Shown here: positions 1-4,799 of the stretch, piece by piece
Layout of the letters: every line of letters starts with the position of its first letter
How positions within the stretch are numbered: the first letter of the stretch is position 1
Origin: Candidatus Moraniibacteriota bacterium
GTDB taxonomy: Bacteria > Patescibacteriota > Minisyncoccia > Moranbacterales > UBA11712
Length of the DNA stretch: 9,046 nt
NCBI GenBank assembly: GCA_003157295.1
Contig: PMJF01000052.1
Location: 1-9,046, forward strand
Reading direction: 5' to 3'
Program-made: the position numbers and the translations under genes
Notes under the pieces: model-generated
Told to the model about the DNA's origin: nothing
Database searches by the model: none
Seen by the model: only the letters and a program-made list of their open reading frames with translations

Positions 1-50
1 TGGCCCCTCGAGAGTACAAATTTTGTCGAAATTAAAAAGAGCTTCAACGC

Positions 51-221
51 CTACTTTTTTCGGCTAAATGCGCCTAGCACGAGCAGTGCCGCCCCGGCGA
101 TAAGTCCGATTTTGACCACTTTTCCGAGAGTACTTGTCTCTCGGATCGTTGTCTTGTCCAAAAAAAGCTCGCCGTTCCTACTCGTTTTTGTAGTCCTCCT
201 TACTACCCTCGTTTTGGCCAT
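51..221 (-). CDS. Small single-pass membrane protein, 56 aa, unknown function
   Basis: This small ORF starts at ATG 221 and ends with TAG at 51-53. An SD (GGAGG, 231-235) sits 9 nt before the start, which is the main reason to believe it is a gene. The N-terminal half (residues 1-36) is polar and basic, with RRTTKTSRNG near residues 8-17. Residues about 37-52 form one hydrophobic helix (KIGLIAGAALLVLGAF) followed by a basic SRKK end. The helix has glycines at 39, 43 and 50, a GxxxG pattern often used for helix packing. The layout suggests a C-terminal membrane anchor with a soluble, positively charged N-terminus. There is no signal-peptide cleavage motif and no family I recognise. It is 117 nt downstream of the 129-aa gene, with no clear terminator between them. 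A TTGACT box at 273-278 could belong to a promoter, but the only -10 candidate is 20 nt away, so this is weak. Confidence 0.6.
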   Translation of the reverse strand: MAKTRVVRRTTKTSRNGELFLDKTTIRETSTLGKVVKIGLIAGAALLVLGAFSRKK

Positions 222-337
222 GATCCCGCACCTCCTGAGCGATGGTTACATAGTCGAATAAACAACACATAAAGTCAAGTGAAATCCCTTAAGGCTATTA
301 GTATTGAAAAGCACTATTTCTTTTTCGTCTTTCCTTT

Positions 338-727
338 CTAGATCTGAACTGACCTGGCTTTTGTGATGATGCTGCCGGCAAGTTTATCGATCGCCAGAAT
401 GAGATCTTCTGAAATACTGCCTGTTTCCGCGCTATGGCGCCGCACATCATCCAAAAGTTTGTATAGCTCCGCTTCGAGCGCCTGATTATCGCCGGGAAGA
501 TAAGCCAAGATCATTGATAAGTATCTTCCAAGCGGATCGAAATAACTGGCTCGATGCTTATTTTGTCGACGCTCGGCCAGTTGGTCTTTTGTGAGGGTTT
601 TATAATCCTCCAGCTGGATGCGTGATTCGCCCATGATCTTATATCCCGCCATCATGCCCTCTACCCTATCAATCAGTTTATCAAGATGTTTTTGCTTGTT
701 CTCAAGTATATTTTCGACTGATCCCAT
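338..727 (-). CDS. Hypothetical protein, 129 aa, helical and soluble
   Basis: This is a complete ORF from ATG 727 to TAG at 338-340. I do not recognise the family. The sequence is hydrophilic and reads as mostly helical. A charged N-terminal stretch (residues 5-30, KQKHLDKLIDRVEG) could be coiled coil. The middle (residues about 63-76, FDPLGRYLSMILAY) is more hydrophobic, followed by a helix of alternating charges (ALEAELYKLLDDVRR). There is no signal peptide, membrane helix or cysteine. No SD is visible before the start (the upstream sequence is AAAAAGTCCAA), so the true start could differ; a Met pair at residues 25-26 is an alternative. The gene begins 48 nt after the HD-domain gene on the same strand, so the two may be co-transcribed and functionally linked. 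That link is only positional. Confidence 0.65.
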   Translation of the reverse strand: MGSVENILENKQKHLDKLIDRVEGMMAGYKIMGESRIQLEDYKTLTKDQLAERRQNKHRASYFDPLGRYLSMILAYLPGDNQALEAELYKLLDDVRRHSAETGSISEDLILAIDKLAGSIITKARSVQI

Positions 728-775
728 TTGGACTTTTTAGTGATTAACCTGATTTTTATTTAGCAAATTTCCTTT

Positions 776-1456
776 TTATGGTTTACTCAAATTATTAATG
801 GTTTCGTATTGGCTCAGAAAAAAATCAATGATCTCCTCGTCTCCTTTTTGGTCGAATTGCTTCATCCATGTTATTTTACGCATTTCTTCCGGCACCGGTT
901 CGATATTTTGGCGTCCGAAGACAACCGTGTCAAATACATCAAGCATGGCCAGCAGCCTTGCGTTATCGACATCGATATCCTCAATTTCCCTATACTCGGC
1001 TCCAAGCGCAGGATAAGATTTTTTCTGAAATTCATGATGAAGAAGCACGGCATTGCAAACTCGCGGGCTTCGCCCCTGCATTTCCAGTATTTCTTTGCCT
1101 TCGCGAGGATGTTTTCTGACGACCTCCATATCCTCGTCCGTGAATTCATCGTGGGGCTTCATAAGGATCGAGGCAGGCGTTGAAATCTTTCCGATATCAT
1201 GGAGAAGACACGCCTCTAAAAAATCATATTCCTTTTCTTCCGAGAAGTTAAGTTTCTTTGCGAGCCGATATCCCAAGTTAGTAATGCGCTGAGAATGTCT
1301 GAGAGTATTTCCGTCATCATCAATTTCTTTCAATTGCTCAATTCCCCATTTCAAAAAAGAATCGTTTACAATAAATTCCCGCACTTCCGGTAAATATATT
1401 TTCGGCTTGGGTTGTTCCAATTGTTGAGATATATCCTCGTTTATCGGCCTTTCCAT
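776..1456 (-). CDS. HD-GYP-like metal-dependent phosphohydrolase, degenerate GYP motif
   Basis: The 226-aa protein carries the HD superfamily metal ligands in the usual order: His54 (LRHSQR), His86-Asp87 (LLHDIGK, 84-90), His116 (KHPREG), His140-His141 (LLHHEF) and Asp173 (MLDVFD, 171-176). The spacing, with HDIGK followed by a Pro, an ILMKP stretch and the later HHE, is that of HD-GYP proteins, which hydrolyse cyclic di-GMP or related cyclic dinucleotides. The signature that normally reads HHExxxGxGYP is here HHEFQKKSYP, so the GYP triad is SYP and the preceding glycines are missing. The substrate is therefore uncertain; another nucleotide is possible. There is no membrane or sensor domain: residues 1-45 are a short polar lead-in, so it is likely cytosolic and alone or controlled by partners. 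The start at 1456 is supported by an SD-like GGTAGGA 7 nt upstream. It lies directly downstream of the structured RNA, which could be its leader. Confidence 0.85.
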   Translation of the reverse strand: MERPINEDISQQLEQPKPKIYLPEVREFIVNDSFLKWGIEQLKEIDDDGNTLRHSQRITNLGYRLAKKLNFSEEKEYDFLEACLLHDIGKISTPASILMKPHDEFTDEDMEVVRKHPREGKEILEMQGRSPRVCNAVLLHHEFQKKSYPALGAEYREIEDIDVDNARLLAMLDVFDTVVFGRQNIEPVPEEMRKITWMKQFDQKGDEEIIDFFLSQYETINNLSKP

Positions 1457-1462
1457 GCATCT

Positions 1463-1491
1463 ATCCTACCCCAAGTCGCCAGTTTTTTCAA
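1463..1491 (-). promoter_or_regulatory. Weak candidate promoter of the HD-domain gene
   Basis: On the minus strand TTGAAA (1486-1491) and TAGGAT (1463-1468) are 17 nt apart. Transcription starting 7 nt after the -10 box would begin at or next to the ATG at 1456, giving a leaderless message. The -10 box matches only four of six consensus bases and overlaps the SD-like GGTAGGA, so the two readings exclude each other. Confidence 0.3.
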
Positions 1492-1493
1492 AT

Positions 1494-1516
1494 AAAAAAA
1501 CCTCTCATATGGAGGT
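1494..1516 (-). terminator. Second, short intrinsic terminator after the structured RNA
   Basis: Read on the minus strand, ACCTC (1512-1516) pairs with GAGGT (1500-1504) around a 7-nt loop, followed directly by a T run (1494-1500 are all A on the plus strand). The 5-bp stem is weak. It lies between the main terminator at 1538-1589 and the HD gene. Its CACCTCC strand could instead pair with the SD-like sequence at 1840-1846. Confidence 0.4.
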
Positions 1517-1537
1517 GGATCTCAAAATATTTTTTTG

Positions 1538-1589
1538 AAAAAAATTACGGACGAACCAAGGGAGCTATACTAGCCGCGTCGGTTCGTCC
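1538..1589 (-). terminator. Strong intrinsic terminator ending the structured RNA
   Basis: On the minus strand GGACGAACC (1581-1589) pairs perfectly with GGTTCGTCC (1549-1557). The 23-nt loop holds a small hairpin (GCTA/TAGC), and seven T residues follow after GTAA. The 9-bp GC-rich stem and T run are those of a rho-independent terminator. Confidence 0.85.
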
Positions 1590-1782
1590 TGGTTGTGCTG
1601 CAATTCGCTGAATTTCAGCAGTTGTGCTCCTCTCCGAGGACTTCGTGTTGCCCAGAGAGATTCCGGTAACTACGCGCCTGAGCGGTATAGCCAGCCCGAC
1701 TGGCAGCAGTTGGCCCGATGAGAGCTAACCACAAGTTACCGCCTCTGCACGGATTCCCTGTTTGGGGTTCCGTGCGAGGAAG

Positions 1783-1833
1783 CTAACAGCCGTCTCTCGC
1801 CTTAGGCAACATGTTAATGTTACGCGTCGTCAT
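1783..1833 (-). CDS. Possible 16-codon leader ORF inside the structured RNA
   Basis: ATG at 1833 is preceded by GGAGGTGAT (1838-1846), a nine-base match to the complement of the canonical 16S rRNA 3' end, with GGAGG 8 nt before the ATG. The frame reads MTTRNINMLPKARDGC and stops at TAG (1783-1785). The peptide has no run of one amino acid as in classic attenuators. Codons 8-14 overlap the 5' strands of the two closing helices (1793-1811), so a translating ribosome would open them. This could be a real leader peptide, or the SD-like sequence may have another purpose. No homolog is known to me. Confidence 0.35.
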   Translation of the reverse strand: MTTRNINMLPKARDGC

Positions 1834-1871
1834 GGCTATCACCTCCTCCTCTAGGATAAGCTACTGGCATT

Positions 1872-1899
1872 ATTAAAGCATTCTAGGTGTTTTTGTCAA
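1872..1899 (-). promoter_or_regulatory. Promoter of the structured RNA
   Basis: Minus-strand TTGACA (1894-1899, perfect -35) and TTTAAT (1872-1877, five of six) are 16 nt apart, predicting a start near 1865. The box lies just downstream of the terminator of the 94-aa gene, so the RNA is its own transcription unit. Confidence 0.75.
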
Positions 1900-1919
1900 T
1901 CAAATTCGTTGATCAGAAC

Positions 1920-1950
1920 AAAAAAGCTTTATCGCTTGCAGGGAGCTTTT
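1920..1950 (-). terminator. Intrinsic terminator of the 94-aa gene
   Basis: On the minus strand AAAAGCT (1944-1950) pairs with AGCTTTT (1922-1928) around a 15-nt loop, and the stem runs into a T tract ending at 1920. It starts 6 nt after the stop codon of the upstream gene. The stem is AT-rich. Confidence 0.65.
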
Positions 1951-1955
1951 GAAAT

Positions 1956-2240
1956 TCAGGCCAGCAATTCGGCCTCGGCGCATAAACCCTCGACCCATTT
2001 TATGCTCAGTTGATCGCCCGGTTTGACACCCGCGGAAACAAAAATGCCGACCCGCTTCGTCTGGTCGCTGCGTTTGTGCGCAGGCGAGTAATAGCAGACC
2101 TGGTCGCCTCTCAAACGATAGGCCGTCATAATTTGAGGGGTTTCAGGAAACCTCTCCTTGTTCCTGCTCTCCTCCACTTTGAAGTCGTCGGGGAGCGTGA
2201 TAATTGCGCCGGGAATTAATAAAAAAGAACCGCTGGGCAT
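1956..2240 (-). CDS. Hypothetical protein, 94 aa, compact single-gene unit
   Basis: I place the start at ATG 2240, not at the upstream in-frame ATG 2285. An SD AGGAGG (2248-2253) lies 7 nt before 2240, while the 2285 ATG falls inside the -10 box of the promoter and would not be transcribed. The 94-residue product begins MPSGSFLLIPG and ends AEAELLA before TGA (1956-1958). It alternates short hydrophobic stretches with Gly/Pro turns (LLIPGAIITLPDDF, 7-20; VGIFVSAGVKPGDQLSIKW, 63-81), which suggests a small beta-rich fold, possibly barrel-like. The segment VKPGDQLSIKWVEG resembles turns in OB- or SH3-like barrels, but this is only an impression. There is no signal peptide or membrane helix. With promoter, SD and terminator packed around it, it is a self-contained monocistronic gene. 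I do not recognise the family. Confidence 0.75.
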   Translation of the reverse strand: MPSGSFLLIPGAIITLPDDFKVEESRNKERFPETPQIMTAYRLRGDQVCYYSPAHKRSDQTKRVGIFVSAGVKPGDQLSIKWVEGLCAEAELLA

Positions 2241-2247
2241 AAGGAAA

Positions 2248-2253
2248 CCTCCT
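2248..2253 (-). promoter_or_regulatory. Strong SD deciding the start of the 94-aa gene
   Basis: AGGAGG lies 7 nt before the ATG at 2240. No SD precedes the alternative ATG at 2285. Confidence 0.8.
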
Positions 2254-2280
2254 GCGTTGGGTTGGAACTTCTTGTATCGA

Positions 2281-2310
2281 ATCATATACCAAAAAACACC
2301 AAAATGTCAA
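2281..2310 (-). promoter_or_regulatory. Promoter of the 94-aa gene
   Basis: Perfect TTGACA (2305-2310) and TATGAT (2281-2286, five of six) are 18 nt apart on the minus strand. Transcription should start near 2274, leaving a ~35-nt leader before the SD-preceded ATG at 2240. It follows the terminator of the ribosomal operon. Confidence 0.75.
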
Positions 2311-2333
2311 TACTTATTTTTGGTTTAAATTTC

Positions 2334-2364
2334 AAAAAACACCCTTAGTTTTTAGGTGTTTTTT
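2334..2364 (-). terminator. Intrinsic terminator of the ribosomal protein operon
   Basis: AAAAAACACC (2334-2343) and GGTGTTTTTT (2355-2364) form a perfect 10-bp inverted repeat with an 11-nt loop. The A/T arms make it potentially active in both directions. On the minus strand it follows rpsI and the palindrome cluster. Confidence 0.8.
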
Positions 2365-2367
2365 ATA

Positions 2368-2407
2368 TCCCTGTCACACACTGTGCCAAACTATCGTTTG
2401 GCCCACT
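2368..2407 (+). repeat. Direct repeat, copy 1 (resembles the rpsI 3' end)
   Basis: This 40-bp stretch matches 2482-2519 with a 2-nt length difference and very few mismatches; within 2377-2407 it is 30 of 31 identical. It contains the perfect palindrome GCCAAAC-TATC-GTTTGGC. Read on the minus strand, the shared part includes the codons for Trp-Ala-Lys-Arg-stop that end rpsI. It may therefore be a duplicated fragment of the gene end, or a mobile palindromic unit of which the gene end is another copy. Confidence 0.8.
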
Positions 2408-2424
2408 TCGGGTCGCTACGCTCT

Positions 2425-2476
2425 TTCAAACCCCTCGGTTTGAATAATTCCGCCAACGGAAACCTCACGGTTTCCG
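2425..2476. repeat. Cluster of perfect tetraloop palindromes
   Basis: TTCAAACC-CCTC-GGTTTGAA (2425-2444) and CGGAAACC-TCAC-GGTTTCCG (2457-2476) are both perfect 8-bp stems with 4-nt loops. TTCCG-CCAA-CGGAA (2448-2461) is a third, overlapping alternative. All share the CAAACC/GAAACC flavour of the flanking repeats. They lie between the two copies of the 40-bp direct repeat. Confidence 0.7.
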
Positions 2477-2481
2477 ACCCT

Positions 2482-2519
2482 TCCCTGCCACACTGCGCCA
2501 AACTATCGTTTGGCCCACT
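2482..2519 (+). repeat. Direct repeat, copy 2, overlapping the rpsI stop codon
   Basis: This is the partner of 2368-2407. It forms the longer imperfect palindrome 2488-2523 (CCACA-c-TG-c-GCCAAAC / GTTTGGC-c-CA-c-TGTGG, 14 pairs, two mismatches, loop TATC). The rpsI stop codon (2503-2505) spans the stem-loop junction of the hairpin in the mRNA. Confidence 0.8.
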
Positions 2520-2934
2520 GTGGCGCTCTTCGCGCTTTTTTGAGGCCCGGTTTCTTTCTTTCCACGATCCTGGCGTCGCGGGTCAGATAGCCAAGGTCTC
2601 GCAAGGATTTTTTGAAAGTTTCGTCAAAAACGACCAACGCCCGCGCTATCCCAAGACGGATCGCTTCTGCCTGGCCGCGTATTCCCCCGCCCTTTACGAC
2701 CACGGTCGCTTTGAAGGCCGAGGCTTCCCCGACGCTTTTCAACGGCGAAGAAACGATCTCGCGGAGCTCGCTCAAGCCAAAAAAATCATTGAAGGATTTT
2801 CCGTTGACCACGATATCCTCTTCTTCCGATTTTTTTTCGGATGACACAAAAAGTCTCACCTGCGCCACGGCTGATTTTCTGCGGCCTATTCCTTGAAAAT
2901 ATTTGTTAGATTTAGATTCTTTTTTTTCCGCCAT
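2503..2934 (-). CDS. rpsI: Ribosomal protein S9 (uS9)
   Basis: S9 is a small-subunit head protein whose C-terminal tail reaches the P-site tRNA. The 143-aa product has the family hallmarks: GIGRRKSAVAQVRL (15-28), the GGGIRGQAEAIRLGIARAL block (82-100), DLGYLTRDARIVERKKPGLKKARRAP (113-138) and the terminal KR. It is slightly longer than the usual ~130 aa because of a lysine-rich N-terminal stretch (1-12) and an acidic insert (about 33-40, EKKSEEED). It starts 20 nt after rplM, the common rplM-rpsI pair, and has no SD before ATG 2934. Its last codons lie in a repeat that recurs 112-114 bp downstream. It is the last gene of the operon. Confidence 0.97.
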   Translation of the reverse strand: MAEKKESKSNKYFQGIGRRKSAVAQVRLFVSSEKKSEEEDIVVNGKSFNDFFGLSELREIVSSPLKSVGEASAFKATVVVKGGGIRGQAEAIRLGIARALVVFDETFKKSLRDLGYLTRDARIVERKKPGLKKARRAPQWAKR

Positions 2935-2954
2935 AGGTGCTTATTATCCGATAG

Positions 2955-3371
2955 TTAATTATTCACGGCTTCCATTTTTTCCTTGATACCGTGCTCCGCG
3001 TCCTTGAACACCAAGAGTCTTCTCATCATTCGGTCTCTCAGCTTGTTCTTCGGCAGCATTCCATAGACCGACGCGGATATTACCTCGCGGGAATCCCGCT
3101 CTATCTTGTTTTTCAGCGTGCGGGATGTGATCCCTCCCGGATAACCGGAAAAGGAATGATACATCTTTTGATCTTTCTTGTTTCCTGTCACCCGGACCTT
3201 ATCGCTGTTGATCACCACAACAAAATCTCCCCGGTCGTCGTTGGGAAGATAATCGGGCCGATGTTTTCCCTGAAGGATGACCGCGGCTCGCGTTGACATT
3301 CTGCCGAGGATAAAATCATCGCAGTCAAAAAGATAATATTTTCTGGCAGTTTTTGATTTCGTGCTTTTCAT
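2955..3371 (-). CDS. rplM: Ribosomal protein L13 (uL13)
   Basis: L13 is a large-subunit protein that assembles early on 23S rRNA. The 138-aa product is near the usual ~142. It shows ILGRMSTRAAVILQGKHRPDY (21-41), DRGDFVVVINSDKVRVTGNK (46-65), the SGYPGGI motif (75-81) and VYGMLPKNKLRDRMMRRLLVF (102-122), followed by a short EH-containing tail. It is 22 nt after rplQ. No SD is seen before ATG 3371, so initiation is probably coupled or SD-independent. Confidence 0.97.
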   Translation of the reverse strand: MKSTKSKTARKYYLFDCDDFILGRMSTRAAVILQGKHRPDYLPNDDRGDFVVVINSDKVRVTGNKKDQKMYHSFSGYPGGITSRTLKNKIERDSREVISASVYGMLPKNKLRDRMMRRLLVFKDAEHGIKEKMEAVNN

Positions 3372-3393
3372 AAAAGGATGGAACTCTCGTCGA

Positions 3394-3774
3394 TTAATCG
3401 ATTATCATTTCAATTATGGCCATTTTAGCGCTGTCCGAATGCCGGGCGCCTTTTTTTATGATCCGGCTGAAACCGCTCTTTTTCGCGGAAAACTTTTCGG
3501 CCAATTTTCTTATCTGATCAACCTTTATGTTTCTCGGCAATTGGGAAGATAAAAATCTGAGAGATGACAATTGGTCTTTTTTTTCTTCCTGGGAAACCGC
3601 CTTGATGGCTCTCCCGAAAAAACGATCGGATATCATTTTTAGCTCTTTGGCCTTGGCTTCCGTCGTCGTGATCTTTTCCTTCAAAATAAAGCTCCCAAGC
3701 ATCGTCTTGAGCATGGCTTCGCGCGGTTTCTTGAGCCGGCTGAATTTTCTTCCTTTTTTTTTGAGATGCTTCAT
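3394..3774 (-). CDS. rplQ: Ribosomal protein L17 (bL17)
   Basis: L17 binds 23S rRNA near the exit-tunnel side of the large subunit. The 126-aa product begins MKHLKKKGRKFSRLKKPREAM (1-21), the L17 signature start. It continues with KEKITTTEAKAKELK (32-46) and ends with the typical GFSRIIKKGARHSDSAKMAIIEMI region (101-124). It starts 11 nt after rpoA, the classic rpoA-rplQ pair. The purine run AGAGAGG upstream lies only about 1 nt before the ATG, too close for a normal SD, so translation is probably coupled to rpoA. Confidence 0.97.
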   Translation of the reverse strand: MKHLKKKGRKFSRLKKPREAMLKTMLGSFILKEKITTTEAKAKELKMISDRFFGRAIKAVSQEEKKDQLSSLRFLSSQLPRNIKVDQIRKLAEKFSAKKSGFSRIIKKGARHSDSAKMAIIEMIID

Positions 3775-3785
3775 TCCTCTCTAAA

Positions 3786-4769
3786 TTACGATTTTAACGT
3801 CAATCCGAAATTTCCTATCGCCTTTTTGATCTCTTTGGCGCCTTTTCCTCCCATCCCGTCCATTTCCATCAGTTCCACTTCGCTCAGTTTGACCAGATCG
3901 GCCACTGTTTCGATCTTGTTTTTCTCAAGCACATTGGCCGTTCGGGTGGAAAAAGCGATCGTTTCCACTCTTTTCAACATTATGTCACCGGCTTCCAGCT
4001 CAGCTGGCGATTCTATTTTCTTTTCTTCCGCCTCCTTCATATCGGCTTCTTCCGGTTTTATTTTTTTCTCCGGATTTTCCGCTTCTTCAAAAACACTGAC
4101 ACTCTCAAACTGTTCAATGATTATCTTCATTGCCTTTTCAAAGGCATCTTTCGGCGATATTGTTCCGTCTGTTTCGACTTCAAGTGTTATTTTATCATAA
4201 TCGGTTCTCTTTCCGACACGTGTGTTTTCAACGGTATAATTGACCCTTCTTATCGGAGTAAAAATGGCATCAATGGCAATGAGTCCGATCTCTTTCTTTT
4301 CCCTGTCTTGCTGTTCGACCGGCACATATCCCAAGCCTCTTTGCACTTCGATCTCCATTTCCAATTCTCCCTTTTTGTCCGTGATCGTCGCGATGGGCAT
4401 ATCCATATTGACCACCTCCGCGTCCGCCGGACATTGGATCTGAGCCGCCGTTATGACCTTCGACCCCTTTTCTTTCAAGGTCAGTTTTATCGGCTCGTCT
4501 TTATGAACTTTGAACCGCACTTTTTTGAGATTGAGGATTATCTGAATGACGTCTTCAAGCACGCCCGGAAGTGTCGAGAACTCATGTGAGACGCCTTTGA
4601 TCTTTACGGAGGTTACGGCCGCGCCGGGAAGAGACGATAAAAGAGCCCGCCTTATCGCGTTTCCCAGAGTTGTTCCGTATCCAGGATAACAGCCGTCTAT
4701 TTCAATTTTCGCCATATTGCCCTCAAGCTCGATATACTTAGGTTTTTTTGGCGTTGATACTTTTATCAT
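3786..4769 (-). CDS. rpoA: DNA-directed RNA polymerase subunit alpha
   Basis: The alpha dimer nucleates RNA polymerase assembly, and its C-terminal domain binds promoter UP elements and regulators. The 327-aa protein has both parts. The N-terminal domain includes the dimer and beta contact helix GYGTTLGNAIRRALLSSLPG (30-49) and HEFSTLPGVLEDV (62-74). The charged linker spans about 228-260. The C-terminal helix-hairpin-helix domain spans about 264-327. In the C-terminal domain the DNA-contacting arginine (E. coli R265) is present as Arg276 and N268 as Asn279. The positions of E. coli C269, N294 and S299 are Val, Gly and Gly. An SD-like AAGAGG (4781-4786) is 11 nt before ATG 4769. The gene follows rpsD by 30 nt. 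Confidence 0.98.
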   Translation of the reverse strand: MIKVSTPKKPKYIELEGNMAKIEIDGCYPGYGTTLGNAIRRALLSSLPGAAVTSVKIKGVSHEFSTLPGVLEDVIQIILNLKKVRFKVHKDEPIKLTLKEKGSKVITAAQIQCPADAEVVNMDMPIATITDKKGELEMEIEVQRGLGYVPVEQQDREKKEIGLIAIDAIFTPIRRVNYTVENTRVGKRTDYDKITLEVETDGTISPKDAFEKAMKIIIEQFESVSVFEEAENPEKKIKPEEADMKEAEEKKIESPAELEAGDIMLKRVETIAFSTRTANVLEKNKIETVADLVKLSEVELMEMDGMGGKGAKEIKKAIGNFGLTLKS

Positions 4770-4799
4770 TTTTTTTATTGCCTCTTAAAAAAATTAGAG

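Larger units (their letters stand above)
1538..1865 (-). ncRNA. Structured RNA of ~330 nt, family not recognised
   Basis: The unit runs from a TTGACA promoter (1872-1899) to a strong terminator (1549-1589 plus T run to 1538), with no long ORF. Helices I can pair by eye, in plus-strand coordinates, are: 1646-1652/1805-1811 (7 bp); 1655-1660/1793-1798 (6 bp); 1742-1753/1769-1779 (11 bp, one bulge, with an inner 3-bp extension); 1664-1671/1734-1741 (8 bp); 1684-1691/1724-1730 (7 bp, one bulge), with a hairpin 1690-1694/1700-1704 as alternative; 1628-1632/1636-1640; 1596-1606/1610-1620 (11 positions, one mismatch); and the terminator stem. Together they give a closed multi-branch fold, because the first two helices enclose two stacked arms that touch at 1741/1742. 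I see none of the conserved cores of RNase P RNA, tmRNA or SRP RNA. It may be a trans-acting ncRNA or a long attenuator leader for the HD gene. Confidence 0.7.

Noticed and set aside
247..278. Promoter for the 56-aa gene (TTGACT ... TATGTA)
   Set aside because: The spacing is 20 nt and the -10 box is poor. Read-through from the 129-aa gene is equally possible.
809..1183. Plus-strand ORF of 124 codons over the HD-domain gene
   Set aside because: It is the reverse strand of a gene with clear HD motifs; no promoter or SD supports it.
1538..1865. RNase P RNA, tmRNA, SRP RNA or 6S RNA
   Set aside because: The length and structure invited these calls, but the conserved RNase P core, the tmRNA T-arm/CCA end and the SRP loop motif are not present on either strand, and there is no single long 6S-like hairpin.
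2368..2523. CRISPR array
   Set aside because: There are only two copies of the repeat, of unequal length, with palindromes in the space between and no cas genes.
2356..2844. Plus-strand ORF of 162 codons
   Set aside because: It runs antisense through rpsI and the palindrome cluster, has no SD and starts inside the terminator. It is a shadow of the conserved S9 gene.
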